A DNA stretch of 8,933 bases, from assembly GCA_018056405.1 (NCBI GenBank), contig JAGPFT010000086.1:1-8933 (forward strand). The letters run 5' to 3'. Position 1 is the stretch's first letter. Each line of letters starts with the position of its first letter. Shown here piece by piece: positions 5,831-8,933 of the stretch. Below the pieces are notes generated by a model that saw only the letters and a program-made list of their open reading frames with translations, ran no database searches and was not told the DNA's origin. The position numbers and the translations under genes are program-made. The stretch comes from Anaerolineae bacterium (GTDB lineage Bacteria; Chloroflexota; Anaerolineae; Aggregatilineales; Aggregatilineaceae).

Positions 5831-5913
5831 CTGGGGGGATAGGGGTTGAAAGTGCATAACACGCTCTAGAGAATCCTGCCCCCAGACTTCCAGACGCACT
5901 GCGCTCCCTCACG

Positions 5914-5942
5914 TTGGCAAATCGGACCAAGCCTGCTATCCT
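5914..5942 (+). promoter_or_regulatory. Promoter of the phosphorylase gene
   Basis: TTGGCA (5914-5919) and TATCCT (5937-5942) are separated by 17 nt, and TG at 5934-5935 adds an extended -10. This is a reasonable sigma-70-type promoter. A start near 5949 would give a 5' leader of about 125 nt. It lies outside the MITE-like element, which suggests the phosphorylase can be transcribed independently of the kinase operon. Confidence 0.55.
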
Positions 5943-6075
5943 ACTGCCTGCGCTCACTGCATCGGTTCGCGCGGGCGAGCGTCTCTGGAACTCACAGACA
6001 TTCCATGCCGCACGCGGCCCCGCAGCGCTAGCGGGTCGCGCCCGGCTGAGTGCCATGATCAAGGGAGAATAATAG

Positions 6076-8655
6076 ATGGTCAAACCCATCGCCACGGTAG
6101 ATGTGAGGCCCAGCCTCCCGCCTAGCCTGGAACGGCTGCGCGAGCTGGCCTATAACCTGCGTTGGAGCTGGGATCACGAGACAATTGCTCTGTTTCGGCG
6201 GCTGGATCGTGACCTGTGGACTGAGACCGGCAGCAACCCCGTGTGGATGTTGGGGCGCATCAGCCAGGACGTGCTGCGCGCCGCCTCGGAAGATGAGGCG
6301 TTCCTGGCCCATCTGGATCGCGTCTGCGCCAGCTTCGATGCCTACATGGCCCCCGATGCGCGCACCTGGTACCGTCGCCATTATGGTGAGTTCGATAAGC
6401 CATTCATCGCCTACTTCTCAATGGAGTACGGGCTGACCGAGTGCCTGCGCAACTACTCCGGCGGCCTGGGCATCCTCTCTGGCGATCACCTCAAGAGCGC
6501 GTCCGACCTGGGGCTGCCGCTGGTTGGCATCGGCCTGCTTTATGAAGAGGGCTATTTTCACCAGTACCTCAACGCCGACGGCTACCAGCAGCAGTCCTAC
6601 CCGCTCAATGACTACCCCAACCTGCCGGTGCAGCAGGTCTTTGGCGAGGACGGAGAGCCACTGATCATCGAAGTGCCCATCGCCCAGTTCACCGCCAGGA
6701 TTCAGGTGTGGAAGGTGCAGGTGGGGCGCATCCCGCTTTACCTGCTGGATACCAACTACGCCGACAACGTTCCTGAGATCCGCGATCTCACTGACCGGCT
6801 CTACGGCGGCGACAAGCGCACGCGCATTCGCCAGGAGATCGTGCTGGGCATCGGCGGCATCCAACTGCTTGAGGCGTTGCACATGCGCCCGACGGTATGC
6901 CACATGAACGAGGGCCACAGCGCCTTCCTGGCCCTGGAACGCATCCGCCTGCTGATGAAGGAGACGCCAGGGCTGACTTTCTGGCAAGCCGCCGACATCT
7001 GCGCTGCTGCCAATGTCTATACGATCCACACGCCGGTGCCCGCCGGCCTGGAGCGATTCGGGTACGATCTCATTGACGAGCACTTCCCCTATCTGTGGAA
7101 CGAGCTTGGCCTGACGCGCGAGCAGTTCCACGACCTGGGCCGCGAGCACATGGGCGGCTTCGACGTGTTCAGCCTGCCCGTGCTGGCGCTGAAGGTCTCC
7201 AGCGGGGCCAACGGCGTCAGCCAATTGCACGGCCTGGTCAGCCGGACGATGTGGCAGTGGATGTTCCCCCAGGTGCCAGAGGATCAGGTGCCGATCGGGG
7301 CGATCACCAACGGCATCCACATCGAAAGCTGGATCAGCAGTGAGATGGCCAGTCTCTTCGACCGTTACCTGGACCCCGCCTGGCGCAACGAACCCGACAA
7401 GCCGGAATACTGGCGTGACGCCGATCGCATCCCCGACGCAGAGTTGTGGCGCACGCACGAGCGCCGCCGCGAGCGCCTGGTTTCCTATGCCCGGCAGCGG
7501 TTGCGCGCCCAGCTTATCGCGCGCAGCGCACCGCAATCCGAGATCGAGCACGCCAACGAAGTGCTCAACCCGGACGCGCTGACCATTGGCTTCGCCCGGC
7601 GCTTCGCTACCTACAAGCGGGCGACGCTGCTCTTCCGCGACAAAGAGCGGCTGGAACGCATCGTCAACGACCCGCAGCGCCCGGTGCAGTTCATCTTCGC
7701 TGGCAAAGCCCACCCGCACGATCACCTGGGCAAGGAACTGATCAAGGAGATCGTCAAGACTGCCGAGCAGCCCGCCTTCCGTCACGCCATCGTCTTCCTG
7801 GAGAACTACGATATGAGTGTGGCCCGCGCGATGGTGCAGGGCGTTGACGTGTGGCTGAATACGCCGCGCCGTCCCAACGAAGCCAGTGGCACCAGCGGCA
7901 TGAAGGCCATCTACAACGGCGGGCTGAACGCCAGCATTCTCGATGGCTGGTGGGCCGAGGGCTACGATCCGTCCGTCGGCTGGGCCATCGGCGCGGGTGA
8001 GGAGTACCCGCAGCAAGAGTGGGACTTGCAGGACTTCATCGAGGCGCAGGCGCTCTACAACCTGCTGGAGAAGGACATCATCCCGGCTTTCTACACGCGC
8101 GCCCGCGATGGGCTGCCGCGCGACTGGATCGGGCGCGTCAAGGCCAGTATGCGCAAGCTGGCTCCCGTCTTCAACTCCTATCGCATGGTGCGTGAGTACA
8201 CCGAAGAGTACTACCTGCCCAGCCACAAGCGGTTCACCGCGCTCAGCCAGCCCGACCTCAAGCGCGGGCGAGAATTCGCCGACTGGCTGGCCCACGCGCG
8301 CGCCAACTGGCACCGCGTGAAGATTGAGCGGGTGCTGGTCGAGCCGCAGCGTCTCACCGTCAACGATGACATCTCCGTGCGCGCGTTCATTGACCTGGGC
8401 GTGCTCCAGCCGGAAGATGTCAGCGTGCAGCTCTACTACGGATCGCTGGACAGCCGAGGCGACATCCTTGTCGGCGAGACGATGGACATGACGTACTGCT
8501 GCCCAGAGAACCCAGAGCAAACGCGCAACATGCACGAGTTCTACGCCACGCTGCGCTACACAACGACCGGCCAGCGCGGAGTTTCTGTGCGGGTGTTGCC
8601 GCGCCACGAGGACCTGGCCGACCCGATCATGACCAACCTGATCACTTGGGCCTAG
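6076..8655 (+). CDS. glgP: Alpha-glucan (glycogen/maltodextrin) phosphorylase
   Basis: This 859-residue enzyme is a GT35 phosphorylase that releases glucose-1-phosphate from the non-reducing ends of alpha-1,4-glucans using phosphate and pyridoxal phosphate. An N-terminal DUF3417-like region (about 12-105, with YNLRWSWD at 26-33) precedes the phosphorylase domain (about 110-715). Visible family motifs are YFSMEYGL (113-120), NYSGGLGILSGDHLKSA (126-142), MNEGHSAF (277-284), FARRFATYKR (506-515), FAGKAHPHD (541-549) and EASGTSGMK (602-610), where K610 is the expected cofactor lysine. The C-terminal part (about 745-859) is beta-rich. Length fits the DUF3417 subfamily, as opposed to the short or the animal-type enzymes. 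It is cytoplasmic, with no signal peptide. AAGGGAG (6061-6067), 8 nt upstream, supports the ATG at 6076. It is the metabolic partner of the GH57 enzyme at 618-2783. Confidence 0.97.
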   Translation: MVKPIATVDVRPSLPPSLERLRELAYNLRWSWDHETIALFRRLDRDLWTETGSNPVWMLGRISQDVLRAASEDEAFLAHLDRVCASFDAYMAPDARTWYRRHYGEFDKPFIAYFSMEYGLTECLRNYSGGLGILSGDHLKSASDLGLPLVGIGLLYEEGYFHQYLNADGYQQQSYPLNDYPNLPVQQVFGEDGEPLIIEVPIAQFTARIQVWKVQVGRIPLYLLDTNYADNVPEIRDLTDRLYGGDKRTRIRQEIVLGIGGIQLLEALHMRPTVCHMNEGHSAFLALERIRLLMKETPGLTFWQAADICAAANVYTIHTPVPAGLERFGYDLIDEHFPYLWNELGLTREQFHDLGREHMGGFDVFSLPVLALKVSSGANGVSQLHGLVSRTMWQWMFPQVPEDQVPIGAITNGIHIESWISSEMASLFDRYLDPAWRNEPDKPEYWRDADRIPDAELWRTHERRRERLVSYARQRLRAQLIARSAPQSEIEHANEVLNPDALTIGFARRFATYKRATLLFRDKERLERIVNDPQRPVQFIFAGKAHPHDHLGKELIKEIVKTAEQPAFRHAIVFLENYDMSVARAMVQGVDVWLNTPRRPNEASGTSGMKAIYNGGLNASILDGWWAEGYDPSVGWAIGAGEEYPQQEWDLQDFIEAQALYNLLEKDIIPAFYTRARDGLPRDWIGRVKASMRKLAPVFNSYRMVREYTEEYYLPSHKRFTALSQPDLKRGREFADWLAHARANWHRVKIERVLVEPQRLTVNDDISVRAFIDLGVLQPEDVSVQLYYGSLDSRGDILVGETMDMTYCCPENPEQTRNMHEFYATLRYTTTGQRGVSVRVLPRHEDLADPIMTNLITWA

Positions 8656-8695
8656 TACATCAGGGCGGGAATAGGTGCGCGGTTGGGCCTGATTG

Positions 8696-8716
8696 ACCCC
8701 TATCCCCCGCAGGGGT
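8696..8716 (+). terminator. Possible weak terminator after the phosphorylase
   Basis: ACCCCT (8696-8701) pairs with AGGGGT (8711-8716), followed shortly by the T-rich TTCTTAATTC at 8720-8729. The stem is only 6 bp with a 9-nt loop, so termination strength is doubtful. It lies 40 nt after the stop codon. Confidence 0.35.
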
Positions 8717-8785
8717 AGGTTCTTAATTCTCTGAGCGAAGGGCATCTCTATGCGCTCCGTTCAAACCGTTGAAAACCTACCCCTG
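8710..8785. repeat. 12-bp perfect inverted repeat, 52-nt spacer
   Basis: CAGGGGTAGGTT (8710-8721) is the exact reverse complement of 8774-8785. A shorter pairing, GAGCG (8733-8737) with CGCTC (8753-8757), lies inside. The AGGGGT part of the left arm can alternatively pair with 8696-8701. It could be a small mobile-element remnant, an RNA switch or an mRNA 3' structure; nothing decides between these. Confidence 0.7.
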
Positions 8786-8795
8786 ACAGCGGAGG

Positions 8796-8818
8796 CCCCT
8801 CCCCCTGGCCCCCTCCCC
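8796..8818 (-). other. G-quadruplex motif, copy 6
   Basis: The exact 23-nt motif of copies 1-5, on the - strand. The + strand shows C-runs of 4, 5, 5 and 4 separated by T, TGG and T. Confidence 0.75.
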
Positions 8819-8933
8819 AGCCGAGCCAGGGAGGGGGAAAACGTCTCATCCGGCGGTCCAAGTCCCCCTCTCTGGCTCTGCCGGAGAGGGGGATGGAGGG
8901 GGAGAGGCCTGTAGGGGCGGGCGGCGATCAGAC
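8796..8933 (-). repeat. Composite repeat, inverted copy, truncated by window end
   Basis: Read on the - strand this is the unit of the 2807-3613 array. From the window end inward it holds the last five bases of the 36-nt hairpin (8929-8933), GATCGCCGCC, a GTAG-palindrome remnant (8911-8917), the CCCCTC-type hairpin modules and the G-quadruplex motif (8796-8818 on the - strand). No gene is present between 8656 and 8933. Confidence 0.88.

Larger units (their letters stand above)
5597..5869. mobile_element. MITE-like element with 20-bp terminal inverted repeats
   Basis: Bases 5596-5615 match the reverse complement of 5851-5870 at 18 of 20 positions, the outer 11 without a mismatch. CTAG stands at both edges (5597-5600 and 5866-5869) and could be a 4-bp target duplication, leaving an element of 265 bp (5601-5865). 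It encodes no transposase, so it would depend on one elsewhere. A CTAG target fits the YTAR preference known for IS5-type elements, but that family assignment is inference. CTAG is itself a palindrome, so the exact element boundary is ambiguous. The inside is filled with nested inverted repeats. Confidence 0.65.

Noticed and set aside
6418..8745. Long - strand open frame (775 codons) opposite the phosphorylase
   Set aside because: It lies antisense to a gene with clear family motifs; high third-position GC leaves the opposite strand without stops. No recognisable domain was seen.
1..8933. tRNA, rRNA, phage or anti-phage defence genes
   Set aside because: No cloverleaf-like segment or rRNA-like sequence was noticed, and none of the four proteins belongs to a defence or phage family.

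Overview
The window is G+C-rich bacterial DNA that most resembles a member of the Chloroflexota. That assignment is an inference. It rests on the DUF3417-type glycogen phosphorylase, the GH57 alpha-glucan enzyme, the high-GC codon use and the dense G/C-skewed palindromic intergenic repeats; no rRNA or other marker gene is present to test it. Four protein-coding genes are well supported, all on the + strand: a GH57 alpha-amylase/4-alpha-glucanotransferase (618-2783), a stand-alone receiver-domain response regulator (3730-4182), a soluble PAS-domain histidine kinase (4230-5600) and an alpha-glucan phosphorylase, GlgP-like (6076-8655).

Layout: 1-449 is a tract of composite repeats that starts inside a hairpin. 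450-617 is a short unique leader with a possible promoter. The GH57 gene follows. 2807-3613 is about 0.8 kb of tandem composite repeats (period 198 then 177 bp). 3614-3729 is a short leader for the regulator/kinase pair, which is probably one operon (47-nt gap). 5601-5865 is a small MITE-like element whose inferred CTAG target duplication contains the kinase stop codon. 5871-6075 holds a fairly good sigma-70-type promoter for the phosphorylase. 8656-8795 holds inverted repeats downstream of the phosphorylase. 8796-8933 is another copy of the composite repeat, in the opposite orientation and cut by the window end.

Function: the two enzymes fit one cytoplasmic pathway. The GH57 enzyme would rearrange or shorten alpha-1,4-glucans, and the phosphorylase would release glucose-1-phosphate from glycogen or maltodextrin. 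The two-component pair between them has no membrane sensor and no DNA-binding output domain, so its link to glycogen metabolism is suggested only by position.

No defence system, CRISPR array, transposase, tRNA or rRNA was found. The most unusual content is the repeat family: a 36-nt hairpin with an invariant 16-bp stem at a fixed 13-nt distance from a perfect G-quadruplex motif, plus a second palindrome family and a nested MITE-like element. Whether these are undescribed cannot be decided from the sequence alone.
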